Source: Candidatus Tayloriibacteriota bacterium (lineage in GTDB: Bacteria; Patescibacteria; Paceibacteria; UBA9973; UBA6065). Taken from it: a stretch of DNA of 64,000 nt. The position numbers were made by a program, and so were the translations under genes. This document shows, one piece after another, positions 27,712 through 35,130 of this stretch. The stretch's first letter is position 1, and the number at the start of each line of letters is the position of its first letter. The DNA lies in assembly GCA_016215405.1 (NCBI GenBank), contig JACRJQ010000008.1, forward strand, positions 1-64,000, in the 5' to 3' direction. Under the pieces are notes generated by a model. It searched no databases and was not told the origin of the DNA. It was given only the letters and a program-made list of their open reading frames with translations.

Positions 27712-27875
27712 GGTATTTCCAACTGCTGTCGAGTGTGCATGTCGTCTCTCTCCGAAAGGATCGATCGGCCTCCGGAGAGAGGTCCCGAAAACGCTCGAGA
27801 CTCCGATATAGTACTCCTCTCCCGCCCTTTGTCTAGGGTGGGTATCCACGAGACGCGATGGAAGGAAAAACGAAA

Positions 27876-27896
27876 GCCGTCCTAGGTAAGGACGGC
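27876..27896 (-). terminator. Rho-independent terminator of the 27917 gene
   Basis: GCCGTCC/GGACGGC stem with a 7-nt loop, then TTTCGTTTTTCC on the minus strand, 21 nt after the stop codon. Confidence 0.8.
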
Positions 27897-27916
27897 TCGG
27901 AAGGGCGCGGCAGGCG

Positions 27917-28291
27917 TCACTTCGCGGGGATGAAAGGCGCGTCGATGCGCGGCCTCTCTGGCATCCGGCCGAGTCCCGGATAAGGCGACCCTTGAGGCGT
28001 CCGTGGACGGGCGAGGAGCTCGCGCTTGCGCGCTTGAGCCTCGCTGTTCCCTTCGACGCATCTCGTGCAGAGCGTCCGATCGAACTCGTGCTCGCACTTC
28101 CATCGCCTGCACTGAGGACACTGGCGCCGAAGGCTCCGGTAATCCTTCTCGATACGGTGAACGAGCGGGATAAGGAGGATGGGTATCGCCAGAAGGACCG
28201 TGCGGTCCCAAAAGTAAGCGAAGGCGATGACAGCGAGGACGAAGAGCACGCAGGAGTGCTTCGTGAATCGGTTCCAAGGCAGTTTTTTCAT
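27917..28291 (-). CDS. Membrane protein with a cytoplasmic zinc ribbon
   Basis: A 124-residue protein (ATG at 28291, MKKLPWNRF). Two hydrophobic stretches at about residues 14-27 and 31-43 (SCVLFVLAVIAFAYF, VLLAIPILLIPLV), then CPQCRRWKCEHEF...CTRC, a CxxC-CxxC pair suggesting a zinc ribbon, and a Pro/Arg-rich tail. No function recognised. Promoter TTGCGG-17 nt-TATAAT at about 28329-28357 and a leader of about 45 nt. One of several monocistronic orphan genes with consensus promoters in this window. Confidence 0.6.
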   Translation of the reverse strand: MKKLPWNRFTKHSCVLFVLAVIAFAYFWDRTVLLAIPILLIPLVHRIEKDYRSLRRQCPQCRRWKCEHEFDRTLCTRCVEGNSEAQARKRELLARPRTPQGSPYPGLGRMPERPRIDAPFIPAK

Positions 28292-28372
28292 GATGTCGGT
28301 CTCCGAACAGTGGGTTGGTAGCAAAAAGAGCTAGACTACTATTATATCATGATTAGAGCCTATCCGCAATAG

Positions 28373-29623
28373 CTAGATCTGCGGCTCGAGCGCGGCGCGG
28401 GTGTATCTATTCCCTGCGTTCCAGAGGAGCCACGAGTCGAGGCCCGCGTCGTACGCCGCGCGTATCTGATCGCGAACCATCTCGGCCGTATAGGGTACGG
28501 GGTAATTATTATCCTGAAGCCACGGACGGATCTTCTTCGGATCGAATGAGGGCTTGGCGTATATCGCGGGCGTAGAGGTGCCTATGCGGGCGCCAGGCAG
28601 GGCGACCCGGGTCGTCGTAGCGACGGCGCGCGCGACCGCCCTGTCCATAGAATATTTGACCACCTCGTAGACGTGCGCGTTCGGGTCTCCGAGGCCAAGA
28701 AAGCTCTTCGGATAGTGGGACGGATAGACCATGGGCGCTATGTAGTGGAAATTCGGCAGCGCCTTCTCTAGTATCTGACCGATATTGAGGTCATCCTCGT
28801 TCGTCGCGGTCATGCCGAAGAGGTCGGCCGAGATGACCATCTTCGATGAGAGCTTGCCCCAGATATATTCATAGAACTCGCGCATGACCTCGCTCTTCTC
28901 TTTCGATCCCGCCCATGGATAGGAGATATCCCTCATGTCGCCATCCGACGGGAATCGGATGTAATCGAAATTTATCTCGTCGAATCCGATGGCGTAGGAT
29001 TCTTCGGCGATGAGGACCAGATAGTCCCAATGCTCCTTCGCCCCCGCGTCTATCCACGGGATGCCCTTGTGGTCCCGCCAGACCGTCGACGTCGCGGACG
29101 CCTTCTTTACCGCGAGCTCGGGCCTCGCCTTCACCATGAAGGCGTCCTGGAAGGCGGCCACGCGACCGATGACATAGATGCCTCGCGCATGAAGCTCGTC
29201 TATGAGGTCTTGCATGTCTCTGACAAAGCAGTCCCCTTTCGCGGCGGGTTTCAGAGCTTCCGACTCGGGCATAAAGGAGATGAATCCGTCATAGGTCTTT
29301 ATGTCGACCACGACGGAGTTTAGCTCGGTCTCGTCGATGAGCTTCATGAGGTTGTTGCGCAGAGACGGCGTAGACGCTACGCAGGAGGTCATGTAGATGC
29401 CGCGCACCGCCGAAGGCGTCGCGACGTGGGTCGCCTTTCGTACGTCTATCGCGGGCTCGGGCGCCGTAGTAGTCGCGACCTCGATCGCCGAGGCTCCGTG
29501 ATAGGTGAGGTCGGAGAGTGGAGGCACCCCTATATAGAGGAAGGTAAAGGCAAAAACAAAGAGCGAGGCGAAGCTCACTCCTATCCTCCACGCCCTTACG
29601 CTCTCTTTGGTCCTCGCTCTCAA
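28373..29623 (-). CDS. Putative glycoside hydrolase-like protein (DUF4015 family)
   Basis: A 416-residue protein with an N-terminal membrane anchor or signal (VSFASLFVFAFTFLYIGV), a Thr/Ala-rich linker, then a TIM-barrel-like domain: AVRGIYMTSCVASTPSLRNN, SVVVDIKTYDGFISF, GIYVIGRVAAFQD, and GFDEINFDYIRFPSDG with acidic residues at strand ends, as in the DUF4015 putative glycoside hydrolase family. It probably acts outside the membrane on a polysaccharide. The start appears to be TTG at 29623, 12 nt after the stop of the small membrane gene, implying one transcript. Confidence 0.7.
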   Translation of the reverse strand: MRARTKESVRAWRIGVSFASLFVFAFTFLYIGVPPLSDLTYHGASAIEVATTTAPEPAIDVRKATHVATPSAVRGIYMTSCVASTPSLRNNLMKLIDETELNSVVVDIKTYDGFISFMPESEALKPAAKGDCFVRDMQDLIDELHARGIYVIGRVAAFQDAFMVKARPELAVKKASATSTVWRDHKGIPWIDAGAKEHWDYLVLIAEESYAIGFDEINFDYIRFPSDGDMRDISYPWAGSKEKSEVMREFYEYIWGKLSSKMVISADLFGMTATNEDDLNIGQILEKALPNFHYIAPMVYPSHYPKSFLGLGDPNAHVYEVVKYSMDRAVARAVATTTRVALPGARIGTSTPAIYAKPSFDPKKIRPWLQDNNYPVPYTAEMVRDQIRAAYDAGLDSWLLWNAGNRYTRAALEPQI

Positions 29624-29635
29624 GAGATTTTCAAA

Positions 29636-29848
29636 TTAAGCCTGTGTTTCCGAGACCGGCGACTTTTCTACGGGAGCTGGCGCCTCCGCCCTCGCCCTCT
29701 GAGGCTCTTTGCCGGAAAGGTAAGAGAACGCCATGACGAGAAGCCCTAAAGCGATATAGAAGACGTCGTCCCATGCCCTCGGAAAGCCGAGGAACTGAAG
29801 GATCAGGACTACGAAGCCGAGCAAGACGAGGATGTTTCTGAATCTCAT
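29636..29848 (-). CDS. Small two-helix membrane protein
   Basis: A 70-residue protein: two hydrophobic helices (ILVLLGFVVLILQFLGF and VFYIALGLLVMAFSYL), then a Pro/Ala/Glu-rich cytoplasmic or extracellular tail. No family recognised. It is upstream of, and 12 nt from, the putative glycoside hydrolase, and 38 nt downstream of rsmI, so it may be part of an rsmI-led transcript. Confidence 0.55.
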   Translation of the reverse strand: MRFRNILVLLGFVVLILQFLGFPRAWDDVFYIALGLLVMAFSYLSGKEPQRARAEAPAPVEKSPVSETQA

Positions 29849-29886
29849 AGGGATCTTTAAGCGATTATTGCCGCTAGTATAGCGCC

Positions 29887-30588
29887 TTACTCCTCGGGCG
29901 AAAAGGGTTTCGCCTCCCTCTCGGCGCTCACGATGACGACGAATTCTCCGCGCAGGGTGCTGGGATTGTTCTTAAACGACAGAAGGATCTCTTCCGCTGT
30001 GCCCGAAAGATAGGATTCGTACATCTTGGTGAGCTCGCGCAGTATCGTCACGTTCTTGCCCGAACCCTTAAGCGACTCGAGCGCCTTCTCTATGCGATGC
30101 GGCGACTCGTAGAAGATATACGGCCTCTCGCCCGTCCTAATCTCCTCAAAGAGGGTCTGGCGGCCCTTCTTGTGCGGCAAGAATCCCAAGAAGACGAATT
30201 CGTGGAGGGGCCTGCCTGCGACGGATATCGCTGCGGTCAATGCCGAAGGCCCCGGAACGGCGACTACCGGCACGTCGGGAAGGCGCGATCTCACTTCCGA
30301 GACGAGAAGCATCCCCGGATCCGATATCCCCGGAGTGCCCGCGTCGGTCACGAGCGCGATATCCTTGCCCGCTTCGAGAAGCTCGATGACGCGGTCCATC
30401 TTCGAAAGAGGGCTCTGGGCGTGAAAGCTCTCGGTCGCCGTCCGTATGTCGTATTTGGAGAAGAGCACCCGGGACGTACGCGTATCCTCGCAGAACACGA
30501 CGGAAACCTCTTTAAGCACGCGCAAAGCGCGCAAGGTGACGTCCTCGAGGTTTCCTATCGGCGTAGCGACTATATAGAGAGTAGCCAT
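29887..30588 (-). CDS. rsmI: 16S rRNA (cytidine1402-2'-O)-methyltransferase RsmI
   Basis: A 233-residue tetrapyrrole-methylase-fold enzyme: ATLYIVATPIGNLEDVTLRA at the N-terminus, VVFCEDTRTSRVLFSKY, DAGTPGISDPG (SAM-binding), and FYESPHRIEKALESLK. Methylates the 2'-OH of C1402 in the decoding centre of 16S rRNA. I start at MATLYIV (30588); upstream in-frame sequence reaches into the divergent promoter. The divergent ATP-grasp gene starts 27 nt away. Confidence 0.92.
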   Translation of the reverse strand: MATLYIVATPIGNLEDVTLRALRVLKEVSVVFCEDTRTSRVLFSKYDIRTATESFHAQSPLSKMDRVIELLEAGKDIALVTDAGTPGISDPGMLLVSEVRSRLPDVPVVAVPGPSALTAAISVAGRPLHEFVFLGFLPHKKGRQTLFEEIRTGERPYIFYESPHRIEKALESLKGSGKNVTILRELTKMYESYLSGTAEEILLSFKNNPSTLRGEFVVIVSAEREAKPFSPEE

Positions 30589-30603
30589 AGCGTATGGGGT
30601 AAG

Positions 30604-30615
30604 TATACTATCAAT
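30604..30615 (+). promoter_or_regulatory. Leaderless-type -10 box of the ATP-grasp gene
   Basis: TATACT at 30604-30609 is followed by exactly 6 nt (ATCAAT) and a GTG start codon at 30616. On the other strand the overlapping GTATAC could serve rsmI. Confidence 0.55.
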
Positions 30616-31824
30616 GTGATAGTAAACCTCCAAAAGCCCGTCGTCTACGTCACGCGCGACATCGAGCGAGCTTTAGGCATGGAGCCTTCAGGGAGCTACT
30701 TCGTCATATCGAACGATACGGCATACGGCAGGAAGGTCCGGGAAGCGTATCCTGACAACGTCCTGCTCGTCCGCGACCGAGGCGAAACCTCGGTAAAAGA
30801 TACCGAGGTTTCGCCTCGGTATCTCGATACATACGATCTCCTGCTCATGCCCGAGGTGCAGAGGGAAATCTCAGACCGCGACGCCGACCTCCTCGTATTC
30901 CAGAACACCCCCCGCATCGAAAGGCTCGCCAAAGAGAAGGGCTGGAGCCTCCTCAACCCGTCGGCCATGCTCTCGCGCGAGGTCGAAGAGAAGGTCTCCC
31001 AGGTGGCATGGCTCGGCGAGGACGCCTCTCTCCTGCCCCCTCACCGCATCGCGCTCGCAAAGGACGCGAGGTTCGAAGGCGCGAAGTTCGTGCTGCAGTG
31101 GAACCACTCACATACAGGAGAAGGCACCTATGTCATAGATTCGGCCGAAGCACTCTCTTCTGTAGCCTCGAGATTCCCGGATCGAGAATGCCGGATAACG
31201 AGATTCGTCGAGGGGCCGGTATTCACCGTGAACTCGGTCGTCGCGGAGGCGATCATCGTCGGAAACCCGAGCTATCAGATAACCGGCCTCGCGCCCTTCA
31301 CCGACCTTCCCTTCTCTACCATAGGCAACGACTGGGACCTTCCCCGCGACGAAGAGTACGCGGCGGTGAGCGAGGAGGTCCGTAAGATGGCGATCCGTGT
31401 CGGAGAGAGGCTCCGGCTCTCGGGCTGGTACGGGCTCTTCGGCATCGACGCCGTCTACGACGAGAAAGCCGGAAAGACATATCTCCTCGAGATAAACGCG
31501 CGCCAGCCCGCCTCGACCACGCTCGAATCGAAGCTCCAGAAGAGCGACTCTATATTCGAAGCCCACCTCTCTGCGCTCCTCGGCCTTCCGGCTGCGAGCG
31601 GTCCGGAGATACGAGGGGCGCAGATCGTAAAGCGCGTCACCCGAGAGGCTTATTCCATAGACGAAGCCGCCCTCTCGGATAAGGGCCTCTCCCTCATCGG
31701 ATACGAGAACACCGAGCACAACAAGGAGATCCTGCGCATCCAATCCGAGAGAGGTATAATGAGAGCCCACAACAAGCTCAACGACCTAGGGATATCCATA
31801 GCATCATGCATCCGCAAGATATAG
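30616..31824 (+). CDS. ATP-grasp ligase-like protein
   Basis: A 402-residue protein with a pre-ATP-grasp Rossmann part (VVYVTRDIERALG) and an ATP-grasp domain: KFVLQWNHSHTGEGTYVI (ATP-binding, about residues 158-175), RITRFVEGPVFTVNSVV, and the metal/ATP site FGIDAVYDE...YLLEINARQPAST (about 280-300). The family joins a carboxylate to an amine or thiol via acyl-phosphate; substrates unknown. Start is GTG at 30616. Residues 54-69 are encoded by a 45-nt palindromic element, an in-frame insertion between predicted strands. It overlaps the NlpC/P60-like gene by 19 nt. Confidence 0.75.
   Translation: MIVNLQKPVVYVTRDIERALGMEPSGSYFVISNDTAYGRKVREAYPDNVLLVRDRGETSVKDTEVSPRYLDTYDLLLMPEVQREISDRDADLLVFQNTPRIERLAKEKGWSLLNPSAMLSREVEEKVSQVAWLGEDASLLPPHRIALAKDARFEGAKFVLQWNHSHTGEGTYVIDSAEALSSVASRFPDRECRITRFVEGPVFTVNSVVAEAIIVGNPSYQITGLAPFTDLPFSTIGNDWDLPRDEEYAAVSEEVRKMAIRVGERLRLSGWYGLFGIDAVYDEKAGKTYLLEINARQPASTTLESKLQKSDSIFEAHLSALLGLPAASGPEIRGAQIVKRVTREAYSIDEAALSDKGLSLIGYENTEHNKEILRIQSERGIMRAHNKLNDLGISIASCIRKI
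30776..30820. repeat. Palindromic element inserted in frame in a coding sequence
   Basis: Two perfect 20-nt arms (ACCGAGGCGAAACCTCGGTA and its complement) with loop AAAGA; 45 nt total, a multiple of three. The arms are identical to the core of the intergenic palindrome at 25258-25304. Inside the ATP-grasp gene it codes for a polar 15-residue segment (RGETSVKDTEVSPR within it). Confidence 0.85.
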
Positions 31825-32609
31825 ATACGGAAAAGACGGGAAGCTCAAAGCTCGAAGGCAAAGCCCGCGCCGTCGTGGATTCCTACCTCGCCTTGCCTCT
31901 CGGCACCAAGCCTTCTTGCCCCTATTTCAACAATCGCAGGCGCAAAGGGCGCGGAGGGCTGCGCGTCCTCGTCGGGAAAGGCGCGCCGGAGGAGATCGCG
32001 GGAGAGGCGGAGATATTCGCGCTCCGGCAAAGGATAAAGCTCAACCTTCTCTCGACCGATAAGCTCAAAGAGTTCCTCTGCGAAAACGACCTCGGCGTCG
32101 ATTGCTCCGGTTTCGCCTATCATGCGCTCGATGCGCTCTGTCGGGAAAAGAGAGGAAGGGGCATACAGAGCTTCGTGAAGTCGAATAGAACAGGAATCCT
32201 CGGAAAGATCCTCGCGAGGCTGCGCCCTGCCGAGAACCTCGGGGTGAGCTCCTTCAGAAACGACAAGAACGGCTCTGCCGTCAAAGTCAGAGACGCGATG
32301 CCCGGAGACCTCATCACCTTTATGGGCACGGGCCGCGACAAGACGTACAACCACATCCTCGTCATAACAGGCGTCGATAGGCTCGGCGGCGATACGCGGC
32401 TCACCTACGCGCACTCCTACTCGTGGCCTTCGGACGGACTCTACGGCCACGGCGTCCGCGAGGGCGACATACTCGTCCACGGCGAAGACCTCCTCGGCGG
32501 GACATGGAAGGAACAGGGTCAGACCGGAAGCGACAACTATACGTTTACGAGCGCTCGCGACGCGAAAGAAGTCTCGCTGCGCCGGCTGAATTTCCTTGTT
32601 GAGAGATAA
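31806..32609 (+). CDS. NlpC/P60-like cysteine hydrolase, no signal peptide
   Basis: A 267-residue protein. Catalytic Cys in GVDCSGFAYHAL (about residue 100), then MPGDLITFMGTG and YNHILVITGVDR with the catalytic His (about 182). NlpC/P60 enzymes cleave peptide or amide bonds, often in murein peptides. No signal peptide or membrane segment, so it is probably cytoplasmic. The start lies inside the ATP-grasp gene (19-nt overlap), strongly suggesting the two work together, for instance one making and one cutting an amide bond (inference). A strong terminator follows. Confidence 0.7.
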   Translation: MHPQDIDTEKTGSSKLEGKARAVVDSYLALPLGTKPSCPYFNNRRRKGRGGLRVLVGKGAPEEIAGEAEIFALRQRIKLNLLSTDKLKEFLCENDLGVDCSGFAYHALDALCREKRGRGIQSFVKSNRTGILGKILARLRPAENLGVSSFRNDKNGSAVKVRDAMPGDLITFMGTGRDKTYNHILVITGVDRLGGDTRLTYAHSYSWPSDGLYGHGVREGDILVHGEDLLGGTWKEQGQTGSDNYTFTSARDAKEVSLRRLNFLVER

Positions 32610-32613
32610 TCTC

Positions 32614-32638
32614 GCCGCGCCGTAAGGCGCGGCTTTTT
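32614..32638 (+). terminator. Rho-independent terminator
   Basis: GCCGCGCC-GTAA-GGCGCGGC followed by TTTTT, directly after the NlpC/P60-like stop codon. Confidence 0.9.
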
Positions 32639-32647
32639 CTTCTCTTG

Positions 32648-32750
32648 CTACCCCGCCGGATCCGCATCCTCCTTTGCGAAGAACTGTCTGAGCCGAGTCC
32701 TCGAAGGCGAGTTCGGCAAGAAATAAGGCATGGATCGGCTGAAAGAAAAC
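32648..32750 (+). repeat. Dispersed hairpin-ended intergenic repeat, copy 3 (degenerate)
   Basis: Shares ACCCCGCCGGATCCGCAT at the left, GAACTGTCTGAGCCGAGTCC in the middle and GGATCGGCTGAAAGAAAA at the right with the other copies, but the right arm is damaged (GGCATGGATC), so the outer stem no longer pairs fully. It lies directly after a terminator and before the mraY promoter. Confidence 0.65.
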
Positions 32751-32787
32751 GTTCGATTCAGAAGCCTATGAAAATTCATTCTAAACC

Positions 32788-32823
32788 TTCAAATTTGGCC
32801 CTTTCTGGCGTATACTCCACCTC
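32788..32823 (+). promoter_or_regulatory. mraY promoter, leaderless type
   Basis: -35-like TTCAAA at 32788-32793, 17-nt spacer, -10 TATACT at 32811-32816, 7 nt (CCACCTC) to the ATG at 32824. Confidence 0.65.
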
Positions 32824-33957
32824 ATGACCGACTTCCTCCCCACCCAGATACAAAGCCTCACCTCGCTCCTCGGCTGGGCCATCACATCGGCGCTTGTAGC
32901 CCTTATCTGGGCGCCTTTCCTTATAAAATATCTGCGCCTCTGGGGCATAACCAGGCAGAGCGCGGGGGACGCCACCATGGGCATGGAATCGCGCCAAGGC
33001 AAAGCCGCTACGCCTATCATGGGAGGCCTCCTCATAATACTCACGGTACTCCTCCTCACCTACTTCTGGAATTGGGAGAGGCGCTACACATGGGTGCCTA
33101 TCGGCGTCCTGGGCATCTCAGCGCTCCTTGGCGCCGTCGACGACCTCCTCAACGTCTTCGGCTCCGAGCGCAGGCAGAGGTCTCTTTCCCAGACCTTTAC
33201 CCTCATCCGCGTCCACAAACTCTGGTACGCGAAGCTCTGGCTCATCGTCACCTTGCCGTGGACGGTCTTCAAGAGAGCGACGACGATCTTCGGCTCCAAG
33301 CAGCGCCGCGGAGTGCTCGTGCACGAGAAGCTCCTTCTCCAATTCGCCGCCGGAGGAATATCGGCATGGTGGATCTATTGGAAGCTCGGAGAGAGCTGGC
33401 AGAACATCTATGTGCCATGGCACGGCTATCTCGATATAGGGGTCCTCGTCGTGCCCCTTATAATCCTCATCGTCATGTTCACGGCGAACGCGGTTAACGT
33501 GTCCGACGGCATGGACGGCCTCGCCGGCGGCATGCTCATCCCGACTTTCGGCGCCCTCGCCTTCATGGCGTGGGTATCCGGCTACAGCGAGCTCGCCGTC
33601 CTTAACTCAGTGACCGCCGGCGCTCTCCTCACCTATACCTATTTCAATATAAAGCCGGCCAGATTCCAGATGGGAGATGTAGGCAGCTTGGGCCTCGGCG
33701 GGCTCCTCGCCATAAACGCCCTCGCCACGAACTCGATGATCATCCTCCCTTTCATCGCCTTCATGTTCTACGCCGAAGCCCTGACGGTCATACTCCAGAC
33801 GGTCGGACGCCACGTCTTCGGACGCCGCATATTTCGCATGGCTCCCCTCCATCACCATCTCGAGCTCCGCGGCTGGTCGGAAGAGAAGGTCATCATGCGC
33901 ATGTGGGTCGTCCATCTTGGTTTCGTCGTCTTGGGCGTCTGGATAGGGCTCCACTAA
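32824..33957 (+). CDS. mraY: Phospho-N-acetylmuramoyl-pentapeptide transferase MraY
   Basis: Transfers phospho-MurNAc-pentapeptide from UDP to undecaprenyl phosphate, giving lipid I at the inner membrane face. 377 residues, about 10 transmembrane segments. Signatures: KAATPIMGG (about residue 61), LGAVDDLLNVFGSERRQRSL with the Asp pair, NAVNVSDGMDGLAGGM (about 220), MGDVGSLGLGG, and the HHHLELRGWSEEKV loop. First gene of a run with the Ate1/GNAT-like gene (1 nt apart). Confidence 0.95.
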   Translation: MTDFLPTQIQSLTSLLGWAITSALVALIWAPFLIKYLRLWGITRQSAGDATMGMESRQGKAATPIMGGLLIILTVLLLTYFWNWERRYTWVPIGVLGISALLGAVDDLLNVFGSERRQRSLSQTFTLIRVHKLWYAKLWLIVTLPWTVFKRATTIFGSKQRRGVLVHEKLLLQFAAGGISAWWIYWKLGESWQNIYVPWHGYLDIGVLVVPLIILIVMFTANAVNVSDGMDGLAGGMLIPTFGALAFMAWVSGYSELAVLNSVTAGALLTYTYFNIKPARFQMGDVGSLGLGGLLAINALATNSMIILPFIAFMFYAEALTVILQTVGRHVFGRRIFRMAPLHHHLELRGWSEEKVIMRMWVVHLGFVVLGVWIGLH

Positions 33958-33958
33958 G

Positions 33959-34606
33959 ATGTCGTACCTCAACTGGGACACCAAAGTCGTAGCGGATCTA
34001 TCCCCCGAGAACGTCGCAAAGATGTACGATGAAGGCTACGTGTTCACCAGGGTCGACAAAGGCGTGATGAACAGGACCCGCTCTTTCCGCGTGAACCTAA
34101 AGGCGTATCAGGCGTCCTCAGAGAACCGCCGTGTCCTACGCAAAGCCGAAGACCTCTCGCTTAGAGTGGAAGCCATCCCCTACCCCCTTTATTCCTGGAA
34201 GATAGGCAAGCTCGCCAAGGACTTCTACGAGAAGTTCGGAGACAACGTCTTTACGGCGAACAAGATAAAGGAGATATTCACCGACGAAGCGAAGTCGAAT
34301 TTCAACCGCGCCCTCGTCTATAGTTCGAAGAGATCGGGAGAAGACGTCGGATACGCGGTGTGCCACGAGTCGAAGAGCCTCCTGCACTATTCCTACCCCT
34401 TCTACGTCGAGGAGCCCTCGCGCGGCATCGGCATGATGACCTTAGCCCTTGAGTGGGCGAAGGCTAAAGGCCTCGACTACGTCTATCTCGGCTCGCTCTC
34501 CCGCCCTTCTGACTCGTATAAGCTCCAATTCCTCGGCGGCGAGTGGTTCGACGGCGCGCATTGGCAGGTAGACACCGCCCCGCTCAAAGCCATCCTCAAG
34601 CCCTAG
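33959..34606 (+). CDS. Ate1/Bpt-like GNAT-fold aminoacyl transferase-like protein
   Basis: A 215-residue protein. GYVFTRVDKGVMNRTRSFRV is followed by QASSENRRVLRKAEDLSLRV, a pattern of the C-terminal half of arginyl-tRNA-protein transferases (the S-x-N-R-R-V-L-R-K segment), then a GNAT-like core (RGIGMMTLALEWAKAKGLDY). It might move an amino acid from tRNA to a protein or murein precursor; the substrate is not evident. It starts 1 nt after the mraY stop, so it is co-expressed with a murein enzyme. Confidence 0.6.
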   Translation: MSYLNWDTKVVADLSPENVAKMYDEGYVFTRVDKGVMNRTRSFRVNLKAYQASSENRRVLRKAEDLSLRVEAIPYPLYSWKIGKLAKDFYEKFGDNVFTANKIKEIFTDEAKSNFNRALVYSSKRSGEDVGYAVCHESKSLLHYSYPFYVEEPSRGIGMMTLALEWAKAKGLDYVYLGSLSRPSDSYKLQFLGGEWFDGAHWQVDTAPLKAILKP

Positions 34607-34628
34607 GGAATCCGTTAGAGCTAAAAAC

Positions 34629-34646
34629 AGTATCATATATGATACT
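34629..34646. promoter_or_regulatory. 18-bp perfect palindrome in the rlmH promoter region
   Basis: AGTATCATATATGATACT is a perfect palindrome 20 nt before the rlmH ATG. It overlaps possible -10 hexamers (TATCAT, TATGAT), so it could be an operator. Downstream AGAAGG (about 9 nt before ATG) is one of few SD-like strings in the window. Confidence 0.45.
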
Positions 34647-34666
34647 ATCGCTAGAAGGATAAAAGA

Positions 34667-35089
34667 ATGAAGATATCTCTCGTAACGGTCGGAAAGACGC
34701 AGGGAAAGGAGTTCGCCGAGTCTATCGCGGACTATTCGAAGCGCGTCTCGCGCTACGTCCAGTTCGAGTTCGTCGATACGGTCGAGGAAAGGCTCGCCAA
34801 AGCGCTCGAAAAGATGGATCGCGTGTTCCTCCTCGACGAGCACGGCAAAGAATATACGTCCATGGAATTCTCGGGCTTTGTAGAGAAACAATTGAACGCC
34901 GGCGTGAAGAACGTCGCCTTCGTCATAGGCGGACCCTTCGGATTCTCGGACGAGGTCCGCGCCCTCGCCGACTCCTCCATCGCCCTCTCGAAGATGACCT
35001 TCCCCCACGACCTTTGCCGGGTCGTATTCCTCGAGCAGCTCTATCGGGCGTTCTCCATCCTTCGAAACGAGAAGTACCACCACGAATAG
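34667..35089 (+). CDS. rlmH: 23S rRNA (pseudouridine1915-N3)-methyltransferase RlmH
   Basis: A 140-residue SPOUT methyltransferase. N-terminus MKISLVTVGKTQGKEFAESI; knot region VAFVIGGPFGFSDEV (SAM site, about residues 83-97); FPHDLCRVVFLEQLYRAFSI; terminal KYHHE. All of these are the family hallmarks. It methylates pseudouridine 1915 in helix 69 of 23S rRNA on assembled 70S ribosomes. In this genome that nucleotide lies only 16 positions from the L1931 intron site. Confidence 0.95.
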   Translation: MKISLVTVGKTQGKEFAESIADYSKRVSRYVQFEFVDTVEERLAKALEKMDRVFLLDEHGKEYTSMEFSGFVEKQLNAGVKNVAFVIGGPFGFSDEVRALADSSIALSKMTFPHDLCRVVFLEQLYRAFSILRNEKYHHE

Positions 35090-35130
35090 CTTCCAAATCG
35101 CCCTCCTATCGCTTACTATAGAAGTCCATT

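Noticed and set aside
34651..34666. SD for rlmH (AGAAGG)
   Set aside because: Spacing is acceptable, but with TTTCA in place of the anti-SD core there is no complementarity; kept only as a purine-rich string.
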